Position numbers and translations under genes: made by a program. 24,094 bases of DNA from JBFLVQ01 sp040758525 (GTDB lineage Bacteria; Acidobacteriota; Blastocatellia; Chloracidobacteriales; JADJPF01), in assembly GCA_040758525.1 (NCBI GenBank), contig JBFLVQ010000060.1, positions 1 to 24,094 on the forward strand. Direction: 5' to 3'. The first letter of the stretch is position 1. Each line of letters opens with the position of its first letter. Positions 8,514 through 15,818 of the stretch are shown here, one piece after another. The notes under the pieces were generated by a model. It saw only the letters and a list, made by a program, of their open reading frames with translations. It had not been told where the DNA came from and searched no databases.

Positions 8514-9140
8514 TCAGTCGTGCTGCCAATTACAATCGATAGTACCGATCAGGATCTCTAGCCGCTCACTGGCGATGCGCATCTCATAACGGGCCAGTTC
8601 CACTTGGGGAAAATGAAATTCACCAATATCATTACTTGCAGTTGTGAAATGGGAAACTTTCTCTACACCCTTTAACTCTATATTGTAGTTCTCTGTATAC
8701 TGCGCGGGGGTATTTGCAATAATCTGGCCGCGCAAGGAGATTGTCTGTTTGCTGGTGGTTTCCAGCATTACATCAATATCATAATGGCCAGCGCGAAACA
8801 GTAGCTGGCGTGTTTGTGTTGTGGTGGTACGTGTGCCGACTGGTTGTAGTTGCTGGAAACTATCAAAGCACAACACTGCGATCAGTTGTTCCCACAATCC
8901 CTTACTGGCTGTTGGCGGCTGTTCTGCGGGAAAGATTCTATAAGCAGTCTGGACCAACTCTTCAGGTGGAGCAGTTAATGCCCCATACTCGCTCACACGT
9001 TTGACCCGTTGATACCAATCAAGTTTTTCATGACAAGCCAAACAACCAGAATCAATATGCTTGGCCAGCTCGTCTGAATTACCAATCTCAAGCCGACTAT
9101 TGGCATAATTGATAAGTGTATTAAAGTCGGGGCATTTCAT
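8514..9140 (-). CDS. Anti-sigma-like zinc-finger protein with C-terminal beta domain
   Basis: 208 aa, soluble, with no membrane helix. The N-terminus has a zf-HC2-like zinc site: Cys3, then His28 with Cys33 and Cys36 (HIDSGCLAC). The spacing is H-x4-C-x2-C, one residue longer than the usual anti-sigma form. The C-terminal half (about 105-200) is rich in beta strands and resembles a carboxypeptidase-regulatory-like or transthyretin-like fold (ISLRGQI, NDIGEFHFPQVELARYEMRI); this assignment is tentative. No sigma-factor gene is adjacent, so an anti-sigma role cannot be claimed. The ATG at 9140 has GAGGA six bases upstream. It is the first gene of the zinc-finger/TPR-CHAT/subtilase operon. Such small zinc-finger genes often precede CHAT genes in this phylum, and a sensor or regulator role for the peptidase is plausible but inferred. 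Confidence 0.75.
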   Translation of the reverse strand: MKCPDFNTLINYANSRLEIGNSDELAKHIDSGCLACHEKLDWYQRVKRVSEYGALTAPPEELVQTAYRIFPAEQPPTASKGLWEQLIAVLCFDSFQQLQPVGTRTTTTQTRQLLFRAGHYDIDVMLETTSKQTISLRGQIIANTPAQYTENYNIELKGVEKVSHFTTASNDIGEFHFPQVELARYEMRIASERLEILIGTIDCNWQHD

Positions 9141-9171
9141 ATCTATTCCTCATTTTCCTGAATCAGCAACG

Positions 9172-9205
9172 CCAGGGGATAGCTGACATAGATTATAGAC
9201 CCTGG
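9172..9205 (-). promoter_or_regulatory. Candidate promoter and operator of the zinc-finger/CHAT/subtilase operon
   Basis: Read on the minus strand, a perfect TATAAT (9197-9192) lies about 52 bases before the ATG of the zinc-finger gene. It is bracketed by CCAGGG and CCCTGG half-sites (9172-9177 and 9200-9205). No good -35 box is seen at the expected place, which would fit a promoter needing an activator. The bracketing inverted repeat could instead seat a repressor over the -10. Confidence 0.4.
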
Positions 9206-9436
9206 AAGAGAGCAAAAAATACCGCGTCACTAGTTTTTCTTATCTACTTACTGCTAACTACTCCAAATCGTGTAGGCTGTGCCGCCATTGGTTAAGCAGA
9301 ACGATCATTAGATCCTCACAAAAGTTTTGGGGATTACCAACAACTATTTAGCAGAGAATGGCTTAATCAGTATGAAGAGAGCTTTCAAAGCGCTGGCACG
9401 GAAGTTGTACAGGGTTCGGGCGGATTTAGAGAGAAA

Positions 9437-9467
9437 TGGACATTTTAATACTAATGTCCGCTATATT
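9437..9467 (+). promoter_or_regulatory. Candidate promoter with overlapping inverted repeat upstream of the VWA gene
   Basis: TGGACA (9437-9442) and TATATT (9462-9467) are separated by 19 bases, slightly long for a sigma-70 promoter. The -35 lies inside an inverted repeat, GGACATT (9438-9444) and AATGTCC (9453-9459), with an 8-base spacer. This is a possible operator. Confidence 0.35.
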
Positions 9468-9481
9468 AACAATTTATATTA

Positions 9482-9493
9482 GTTATCGATAAC
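9482..9493. promoter_or_regulatory. 12-bp palindrome abutting the ribosome binding site
   Basis: GTTATCGATAAC is a perfect 12-base palindrome that ends immediately before the GGAGG (9494-9498) of the VWA gene. A protein bound here, or a short leader hairpin, could control expression of that gene. Confidence 0.35.
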
Positions 9494-9506
9494 GGAGGTG
9501 ACGATT

Positions 9507-10403
9507 ATGTTAAGCGAGAAAACCATCAAACTTGCCCTTATCCTTCTTGCCATCCTAGGATTCAGCAATTTAACCAATAACGTCTGGGCAGCCGACAAAG
9601 CCCGTGTTAAAACCATCACCGTAACCGTCAAACAGAAACAGCAGACTAACCTACCTGAGCTTGGCCGCGATGATTTTATCGTTATGGAAGATGGCAGCAA
9701 ACAAGAAGTTATTTCTGTAGTACCGGCTACCAGCACCCAAGCACCACTAAATTTGGCCCTTGTGATTGAGGATGGCCTTCAAGTCAATAATGAAATTCCT
9801 GCGCTAAAGAGTTTCATGCGTGAACTGCCTGCCGGTTCACAAGTTATGATCGCTTATTTGAATGGTAACTTTGTTGAGGAGCGCCAAAGCTTTACTACAG
9901 ACTTAGCACTAGCAGCCAGCCGTTTACGCATCGTCAATAGTTTTTCCCGTAGTTTTACCAGTCCTTATCTACAACTTATTGAGATAATGAAACAGTTCAA
10001 TGGCTTCAATCAAGGCCGTAACGAGATCCTCTTTATCTCCAAAGGTACATTTGGCTCAGCAGTCTCTGACATACATCTGTCTCGCGCCATTAAGGTGGCA
10101 CAACAAGAAAATATCACTATCTTCTCGCTTTATGCGCCACCAGCCAGTGGACGCAGATTTTTTACTGGCCAGAATGGTCTATATGATCTTAGTGAGGAGA
10201 CTGGTGGAGAAGCCTTCTTTATGGGGACAGGCTTTGTTACCTTCGATGCACCCCTGACCAAGTTTAATCAACTGCTTAATCAGCAGTATTTGATCTCTTA
10301 CAAGAGCACCAATGAGAGCGATGATCTACATCGTGTGAAAGTCAGTACTGACTACTCCAACATCAAAGTAAGAGTATTGAAAAACTATCGCTCGAAGTCG
10401 TAA
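9507..10403 (+). CDS. Secreted VWFA-related domain protein (acidobacterial type)
   Basis: 298 aa. A Sec signal peptide (about 1-28, ending NNVWA) is followed by a short domain with the signature RDDFIVMEDGSKQEV (about 54-68), typical of VWFA-related acidobacterial proteins. A von Willebrand A-like domain then runs from about 80 to 285. The metal-binding DxSxS motif is replaced by IEDGLQ (87-92), so canonical metal-dependent adhesion is doubtful. A degenerate site of this kind appears to be common in part of this family. Start choice: a GTG at 9498 overlaps the Shine-Dalgarno sequence, while the ATG at 9507 is eight bases from GGAGG and begins the signal peptide, so it is chosen. The protein should be periplasmic or extracellular. 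It is a single gene bounded downstream by a strong hairpin. Its ligand is unknown. Confidence 0.85.
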   Translation: MLSEKTIKLALILLAILGFSNLTNNVWAADKARVKTITVTVKQKQQTNLPELGRDDFIVMEDGSKQEVISVVPATSTQAPLNLALVIEDGLQVNNEIPALKSFMRELPAGSQVMIAYLNGNFVEERQSFTTDLALAASRLRIVNSFSRSFTSPYLQLIEIMKQFNGFNQGRNEILFISKGTFGSAVSDIHLSRAIKVAQQENITIFSLYAPPASGRRFFTGQNGLYDLSEETGGEAFFMGTGFVTFDAPLTKFNQLLNQQYLISYKSTNESDDLHRVKVSTDYSNIKVRVLKNYRSKS

Positions 10404-10429
10404 GTATTCACTAGTAGTTGTTGGGTATG

Positions 10430-10456
10430 GGCGCGCGGACATACTGTCTGCGCGCC
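10430..10456. terminator. Bidirectional hairpin terminator
   Basis: An 11-bp stem, GGCGCGCGGAC paired with GTCTGCGCGCC with one G-U pair, closes a 5-base loop. On the plus strand TTTA follows. It sits between the stops of the VWA gene and the convergent phasin-like gene, 27 and 20 bases away. The T-run is short but the stem is very stable. Confidence 0.75.
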
Positions 10457-10476
10457 TTTAGCTCTTCTGGTCGTTA

Positions 10477-11007
10477 CTATTTTCTAGCACGCTTGGCGCG
10501 GGTACGTGCAGCCGTCTTCACAGTAGCTTTACGTGTCGCAGTGTGTCCTGCTGTTCTAGCAGCACTCGCTTTCACACCACGACGGCGGTGCATTTTCAGA
10601 GCCCCTGATTTATTTATCTCATTCAATTTACGGCTGAGGCGGCGTATCTCAGATCTCTTAGGAATATCCAATCCCTCGACAACCTCTTCAACCGCATCCT
10701 CAATAGTATTCTCAACAGTATTCTGAGCACGTTGATAGGTACTTCTGCCAAATGAGAAGACATCAGCAATATCTCTGCGGATCGAGCTGAGGCGCCGGAG
10801 TTGTTGTCTTTCCACTTTCTCGCCATGCTTAACAGTATCCTCAACAAAGTTACCAATGTTCTCCGAAATCATTGCCGCTAACCCCATCCCTAGATGCAAA
10901 CCCTTGTAGGCGGCATCCTTTATCGTATCGAAAGTATGTTCTAGGGCAGCAGTTGCACCGTGCTCTGCCCGCGGCAGGCTACGATCTGTATATGATTTTA
11001 AGGCCAT
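10477..11007 (-). CDS. Phasin-like protein with basic histone-like tail
   Basis: 176 aa, soluble. Residues about 15-125 are amphipathic helices with heptad-like spacing (ISENIGNFVEDTVKHGEKVE, then ENTIEDAVEEVVEGLD), resembling phasin/PhaF-type polyhydroxyalkanoate granule-associated proteins. Residues about 137-176 are a Lys/Arg/Ala/Thr-rich tail, like the histone H1-like tail of PhaF, which binds DNA. By analogy it could link storage granules to the nucleoid or simply coat DNA. No PHA synthase or depolymerase gene is in the window, so the granule role is inferred from sequence character only. The ATG at 11007 has a perfect AGGAGG six bases upstream, which makes this start firm. It converges with the VWA gene on a shared hairpin and diverges from the ATPase gene at 11242. 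An alternative reading is a general nucleoid-associated or stress protein. Confidence 0.7.
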   Translation of the reverse strand: MALKSYTDRSLPRAEHGATAALEHTFDTIKDAAYKGLHLGMGLAAMISENIGNFVEDTVKHGEKVERQQLRRLSSIRRDIADVFSFGRSTYQRAQNTVENTIEDAVEEVVEGLDIPKRSEIRRLSRKLNEINKSGALKMHRRRGVKASAARTAGHTATRKATVKTAARTRAKRARK

Positions 11008-11102
11008 GTAGATCCTCCTATTACACTTTCAGTTCTCAGGTATTTGTAAAGGTTTTATTAACTAAAAAAAAAGTTGTATTATTTCTGAATCAATTTTTAT
11101 GC

Positions 11103-11125
11103 CAGGCTGTGGGCTGCTGAGCCTG
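11103..11125. promoter_or_regulatory. Small hairpin upstream of the ATPase gene
   Basis: CAGGCT (11103-11108) and AGCCTG (11120-11125) form a perfect 6-bp stem with an 11-base loop, about 120 bases before the ATPase start. A second weaker pair, TCCCAG (11141-11146) and CTGGGA (11178-11183), lies just downstream. Together they may form a structured leader. No convincing promoter was identified in 11008-11241. Confidence 0.25.
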
Positions 11126-11241
11126 TAGAAGCTCTCAATATCCCAGTTAAGATTTGAATCTCGAATTGCAGCCTCTGCTGGGACTATGATAGAGTTGCAC
11201 AGGCGTTCCTCATAATTGAGTGATGAAAAACAGGTTGGCCT

Positions 11242-14200
11242 ATGCCCGCACAACAGATTAAAGCCTATGTCGAGGTGCAATCCCTCGCACAACTGACACA
11301 GTTCAAAAATGTAAGTGGGGAGCAAGTAGTACGGGCCTACCAACTCACCAATCAACTACGTGAGAACATCTGTAACCTACTTTCGGCACTCGCTGGTCAA
11401 CGTGGTCCATATCTTATCACAGGCGCTCGTGGCGTAGGCAAAAGCCATTTGATTGCCCTAATACGCGCCTTATTAATAAATCAAGGGTTGGCGGCAGTAC
11501 TGCGTGATCCGGCAATTAGTACTGCCGCAGGTAAGCTTGCTCATGAAAAATTCTTTGTTATGGAGTTATATCTGGATAGTGAGGATCCGCCCGATCTACT
11601 CAGCCTATTACGCGAGGAATTGGCGACACGTGAGCACTCAGCACTTGTCTTTAGCGATGCCGAATGGGAAGCATCAATGTCTGGCGAGCGCATCTTCAAG
11701 CTGATTAAATCGAAGTTGCCGCCTGGCTCGGTGATGGTTCTACTAATTGATGGTCTTTGCACAGCAATGCGTAGCAGTCGGCGTGTACGTGCTCAGTTGA
11801 TAAAATGGCTGAATTGGGCTGCAGAACGCTTTCGTGAGCAGAATCAAGCTCTTATCCTAACATTTGATGAGGATCTACTTAACGAAACTGGCAATGAATT
11901 GATTGCACATTTTAAGATCGAACGTGTCAATATCATTAATCTACGCGACATTGCCGATCGCCATATCTTTAAGAAGAATGAGGGTCAGCGTAGTGAGTTA
12001 AGCATGCTATATAGCGACTTGTTACGACTGATGCCACAGTTCTCTTGGTCGCGTGAGGATTTTGTTGCCCTCTTTCCTATACACCCAGCCGTACTCGAAG
12101 TGTCGCCAGGGCTGCGTACTTACTCACGCAGCTTTACTTTCTTTGGCTTTATCAATGCATCTGCTTCACGTGCGATGAGCCGGCGGGCAATGAATCTCTC
12201 AACTCTGGATGAACTCTTTGATAGCTTCGAATTCGATCTACGTAAGAATGATCAACTCGCCACTGTGTTAGCTGCCTACGACCATATCATTCAACAAGGT
12301 ATCCCCAAACTAGGCGGCTTTGATGAGAAGCTCTGGGCAAAACTAGCGCTTAAGGCTCTCTTTATCTTCTCACTCTGTGGCAAAGCGGTAACACCTAACA
12401 AACTCGCTGACTCTGTGATGCTTTATGATGATAGGGATTTTGCCGCGGCTTATCAGAAGGTGCGCAAGATCGTCGACTGTTTCGCAGAATCTGCGCCTGA
12501 GGCGATCGAAGTGCTTGAGGAAGGACGCACACGCTCCTATCGTTTCATCATAGAGTCGCCTGTCTCTCCTAATCAGTTACTCGATGATGCCGCTTATGCC
12601 ATTCTTGACGAGGATCCCAGACTAGGCGAATTGCTAGTCGGTATGGGTGGAGAGTGCTTCTCCAACTGGCCATTAAAAGGGAGTGGCACACAACTGTTAA
12701 CCTCACGCGCAGAATTTTCTCTAGCCTGGCGAGGCACCATGCGGCGTGGATTGCTTAAGTTCGGTGGTAATGTAGAATTGCTGCCTATTGAATCAATATC
12801 ACCACCTATTACTGCCGAGATCGAAGCAATAGCATTAGGTATAGATCTTGCCACCGCAGAAGGACTGATAACCGAAGAAGATGATTCGCTCCCTATGATC
12901 GATGTACTAGTTGATACAGAGACAGAGCTAAACCCATTACCATCTGATCTCAGCAGCAATGCTGCGGTTTGTGAATGGGATTGGCAGATATCGTTGATTG
13001 GTATCAACAGTAGTATCCCTAGTGATGCGCCTCTCTTCGTTCCACCCACGCTCTTCTATTGGCTGCCTGGCCGACCCTCTAGCGAAGATATTGCCACACT
13101 CAAACGAGCACTAGCTTTACGTCTACAAGGTGAAGCGCTCGCTAAAGAGGGGCTGGATCTAAAGTCTGCTGAGCAGTTGAATGCTGAGGTGCGTGTGATC
13201 TTCCGCCGACTCTATATTGATGGTGGTCGTTTTCGCAATCCTGGTTCACAGAGACTGATCTTGATAGATACACCTGCCAATCCCGGCGCCAGCGTAATAG
13301 ATCTGATCTTGCCTACAATTAGTGATGCGCTGGTATCACGCTATCCACAACATCCCCATTTCAAAGAACAGCTCACTGAATATGAAGTGTTGCGCTTGGC
13401 GGTAGGTCTGTTTGGTGGCCTTAATCCATCCTCGCCAATTGTGCAGTCATATGCGGAAACCTATGCGCTGCCTATGCAGCTTGTCTCCATACAAAATGGT
13501 GAATATCGGCTTGATCTAGACAATAATACCCCCTACCCAGCGGTCGCAGAAGTGCTACGACTAGTAGCAGCAGCAGAAAAAAGTAGTGTGCCTATGAGCG
13601 AAATCTATCGCACATTACGGCGCGAGCCATTTGGCCTACAACCACCGGCACAAAGACTTATTCTGCTTGCCCTCATTGCCGCCTGGCGTATAGAACTGGT
13701 CGATGATACTGGCAATCGTGCGTTAGGCGCTTCACAGCTTTCTGTAGAGGCCGAATTCAAGCAGTATACACAAGTACGCGTGCCTGCTACCATTAACTAC
13801 CCGCCTAAGCTACTGATGGAATGGTGCGCGCTGCTTACTGCACATGAAGGTGAAGTTGATCTAGTAAGTCCACATGGTCGCCGACAGATGCGTGATGCCC
13901 TTGCCCATTGGCGACAGAATTGGCTGGATCTAGGTTTAGTGCGACGACTAGAGGATCTACCCACCGATGTGCTTACAACACGTTTATGGCAGAGCATTGT
14001 TACCTGTAAACGCTACTTCGAAGCTATCTCACAGGCAATCGAAGCTACTCTTAATGAAGAGATCCCATTGGAGATGTGTTTATCACGTATCATAGATACC
14101 TTCAACCTGCGCGAGTCGGTTTATATCAATGCTGTGCATGAACTAACCATGTTAATAAACTTTCTTGATTGGCTGCCCTTCTATCTGGAGACAAAAAATT

Positions 14201-14991
14201 ATATCCTTGCCGCAGAACGTACCACAGATGGACAGATTGAAGCAGAGCGGCGTGAATTGATCGGCTTTCTCACACAATCCCAGCGTCTATTTGATGAGGA
14301 GAAGCGTCTGCGCTTCGAGACCGTCTATCGTAGTTTCCATTCTCATTACATAGACTTCTACTGTGTTCTGCATGACAACATCATGGGTATGCAAGCAACT
14401 GCTAATGCGCTTGTCGAGCTATCTTCGAGCGAACAATGGCGTACCTTCGAGTTGCTCTCGCAGCTCTCAATTGGCAATCGTCGTTACTATCGTCTGGCTA
14501 TTGAGTTGATTGGTAAGATCAAAGAGAGCACCTGTCAACTACCTACTCGTGATATGTTGCAGCATCAACCCTCTTGCGCCTGTACCTTCCGTATCAATTA
14601 CACGATCAATCCTGCTATTGCTCTAGAGGTATTAAAGACAGTGATCGAACATGGCACAACTTATCATCAGAAGTTGCTTGCACAATATCGTGCGCAGATT
14701 GGAATGCTATTTGGTCAGAATTCACAAGAGGCCGAACAACTCAAGTCTCTACTGGCAATCTCAAATGGTGAAGCTCATAAGATCACTCTATCCACGATTG
14801 AGGCACTCAACGAGGCATTTGCAAAGATACAAGCACGCACGCCCATTGGCGTTTTGCCAGCCGTGCAACTAGGCGGTCGCACCACCAAGCAGGAGCTACG
14901 CGAACGCTTTGAACGCTGGATTGATAGCCTTCCCGATGAACCCGAAGTTTCATTGGAATTTCTTGATCATTCGGGCTGTGGCGATGAGTAG
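11242..14991 (+). CDS. BREX-like P-loop ATPase (PglY/DUF6079 type), orphan
   Basis: 1249 aa, soluble. The Walker A motif is GARGVGKSH (61-69); GKS followed by His is characteristic of the BrxC/PglY/DUF6079/DUF499 group. The likely Walker B is VMVLLID at 164-170, but it is followed by Gly171 where an acidic catalytic residue is usual. A sensor-1-like ALILTFDEDLL is at about 203-213. The FPIHPAVLEV motif (about 278-287) is another hallmark of this group. The C-terminal two-thirds are helical and include a short Cys-x-Cys (PSCACTF). Family members work in phage-defence BREX systems, but no methylase, PglZ phosphatase, kinase or protease of a BREX system is nearby. The start is fixed by an in-frame stop at 11224; the ribosome site is weak. 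The stop overlaps the next gene by eight bases, implying translational coupling with an oxidoreductase. The assignment to the group is good; whether it defends the cell is unknown. Confidence 0.8.
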   Translation: MPAQQIKAYVEVQSLAQLTQFKNVSGEQVVRAYQLTNQLRENICNLLSALAGQRGPYLITGARGVGKSHLIALIRALLINQGLAAVLRDPAISTAAGKLAHEKFFVMELYLDSEDPPDLLSLLREELATREHSALVFSDAEWEASMSGERIFKLIKSKLPPGSVMVLLIDGLCTAMRSSRRVRAQLIKWLNWAAERFREQNQALILTFDEDLLNETGNELIAHFKIERVNIINLRDIADRHIFKKNEGQRSELSMLYSDLLRLMPQFSWSREDFVALFPIHPAVLEVSPGLRTYSRSFTFFGFINASASRAMSRRAMNLSTLDELFDSFEFDLRKNDQLATVLAAYDHIIQQGIPKLGGFDEKLWAKLALKALFIFSLCGKAVTPNKLADSVMLYDDRDFAAAYQKVRKIVDCFAESAPEAIEVLEEGRTRSYRFIIESPVSPNQLLDDAAYAILDEDPRLGELLVGMGGECFSNWPLKGSGTQLLTSRAEFSLAWRGTMRRGLLKFGGNVELLPIESISPPITAEIEAIALGIDLATAEGLITEEDDSLPMIDVLVDTETELNPLPSDLSSNAAVCEWDWQISLIGINSSIPSDAPLFVPPTLFYWLPGRPSSEDIATLKRALALRLQGEALAKEGLDLKSAEQLNAEVRVIFRRLYIDGGRFRNPGSQRLILIDTPANPGASVIDLILPTISDALVSRYPQHPHFKEQLTEYEVLRLAVGLFGGLNPSSPIVQSYAETYALPMQLVSIQNGEYRLDLDNNTPYPAVAEVLRLVAAAEKSSVPMSEIYRTLRREPFGLQPPAQRLILLALIAAWRIELVDDTGNRALGASQLSVEAEFKQYTQVRVPATINYPPKLLMEWCALLTAHEGEVDLVSPHGRRQMRDALAHWRQNWLDLGLVRRLEDLPTDVLTTRLWQSIVTCKRYFEAISQAIEATLNEEIPLEMCLSRIIDTFNLRESVYINAVHELTMLINFLDWLPFYLETKNYILAAERTTDGQIEAERRELIGFLTQSQRLFDEEKRLRFETVYRSFHSHYIDFYCVLHDNIMGMQATANALVELSSSEQWRTFELLSQLSIGNRRYYRLAIELIGKIKESTCQLPTRDMLQHQPSCACTFRINYTINPAIALEVLKTVIEHGTTYHQKLLAQYRAQIGMLFGQNSQEAEQLKSLLAISNGEAHKITLSTIEALNEAFAKIQARTPIGVLPAVQLGGRTTKQELRERFERWIDSLPDEPEVSLEFLDHSGCGDE

Positions 14992-15808
14992 TAATAAGCG
15001 CGCACGCGCCGCAATCATTGGCCCTGGTCGGGTTGGGCAGACACTTGCGCGACTAGCCAAAGCATTGGGCTACGAGCTAGAAACGGTAGTGGCACGCACC
15101 CCTGCGACTGCGCGTGCAGCAGCGCGACGTTTAGGTGCCCGTCAAGTCTGTAGTGTGGATGAAAAGTTCCCTCCTCCACAGTTGTTACTTATCGCCACTC
15201 CTGATGACGCCATTGTTGAGACTGCTGCCAAATTGGCGGCACGTGATCAGAATTGGCGACACACTGTTGTATTACACTGTAGTGGCGCATTCGGCTCAGA
15301 ACTGCTTGCCCCTCTTAGTGAACAGGGTGCAGCAACAGGCTCATTACATCCACTCAAGAGCTTCGCTACTCCTATTAGCAAACTCACAGAGCTACATGGT
15401 GTCCATTGGTGTATCGAAGGTGATGCACGTGCAGTGCGTCTGGCACGCCGGCTTGCTCGCCATGTCAATGGCAAGCTTTTGTATATTGACGCAAAGATGA
15501 AGCCTATCTATCACGCTGCCGCGGTGATGGCGTGTGGACATCTGGTTGCGCTAGTTGATATCAGCCTTACGTTGCTTGCTGAATGTAAAATTGAACGCAG
15601 TCGTGCAATGGAGATGTTGATGCCATTGATCGAAGGTACAGTACACAACATCACTCAGTCAGGCACAGAGGCTGCGCTTACCGGTCCTTTTGCACGCCAC
15701 GACTATAAAACGATCAATCGCCATCTGCAGGCGCTGATCAAGCTCAAGCACGACTATATGACAATCTACTCATTGCTTGGCCGCCACAGCCTGCGTATGA
15801 GGAGATGA
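14984..15808 (+). CDS. Rossmann-like and DUF2520 domain oxidoreductase
   Basis: 274 aa, soluble. The N-terminal NAD(P)-binding Rossmann fold shows GPGRVG (13-18) followed by a VVARTPATA strand-turn. The C-terminal helical DUF2520 domain begins around GSLHPLKSFA. The fold resembles 6-phosphogluconate/ketopantoate-reductase-like and F420-dependent NADP reductase proteins; the substrate is not established for this family. Start choice: the frame is open to 14909 inside the ATPase gene, but the ATG at 14984 begins the usual short lead into the first strand and gives an 8-base overlap (ATGAGTAG) with the preceding gene. No strong ribosome site is seen, consistent with coupled translation. The next gene, a type II NADH dehydrogenase, starts 10 bases downstream, so the two redox enzymes are probably co-transcribed. 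Confidence 0.85.
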   Translation: MSSNKRARAAIIGPGRVGQTLARLAKALGYELETVVARTPATARAAARRLGARQVCSVDEKFPPPQLLLIATPDDAIVETAAKLAARDQNWRHTVVLHCSGAFGSELLAPLSEQGAATGSLHPLKSFATPISKLTELHGVHWCIEGDARAVRLARRLARHVNGKLLYIDAKMKPIYHAAAVMACGHLVALVDISLTLLAECKIERSRAMEMLMPLIEGTVHNITQSGTEAALTGPFARHDYKTINRHLQALIKLKHDYMTIYSLLGRHSLRMRR

Positions 15809-15818
15809 TGGAGTGATA

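Larger units (their letters stand above)
9141..9506. other. Divergent regulatory intergenic region
   Basis: 366 bases separate the minus-strand CHAT operon from the plus-strand VWA gene. They contain a TATAAT box flanked by an inverted repeat on the CHAT side. On the VWA side there is an inverted repeat overlapping a possible -35, and a 12-base palindrome touching the ribosome site. A possible 36-codon reading frame (9372-9482) lacks a ribosome site. The middle (about 9210-9370) shows nothing recognisable. Confidence 0.6.

Noticed and set aside
8514..9140. Classical anti-sigma factor
   Set aside because: There is no membrane helix and no sigma-factor gene next to it; only the zinc-site resemblance supports it.
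9501..10403. Metal-dependent VWA adhesion protein
   Set aside because: The DxSxS metal site is replaced by IEDGLQ, so metal-dependent adhesion is not supported.
10418..10726. Plus-strand open frame opposite the phasin-like gene
   Set aside because: The minus-strand gene has a perfect ribosome site and a coherent protein; the plus-strand frame runs through the terminator hairpin.
12594..13049. Antisense 151-codon open frame on the minus strand inside the ATPase gene
   Set aside because: It is Ser-rich with no ribosome site or family features, and it lies wholly opposite a well-supported coding sequence.
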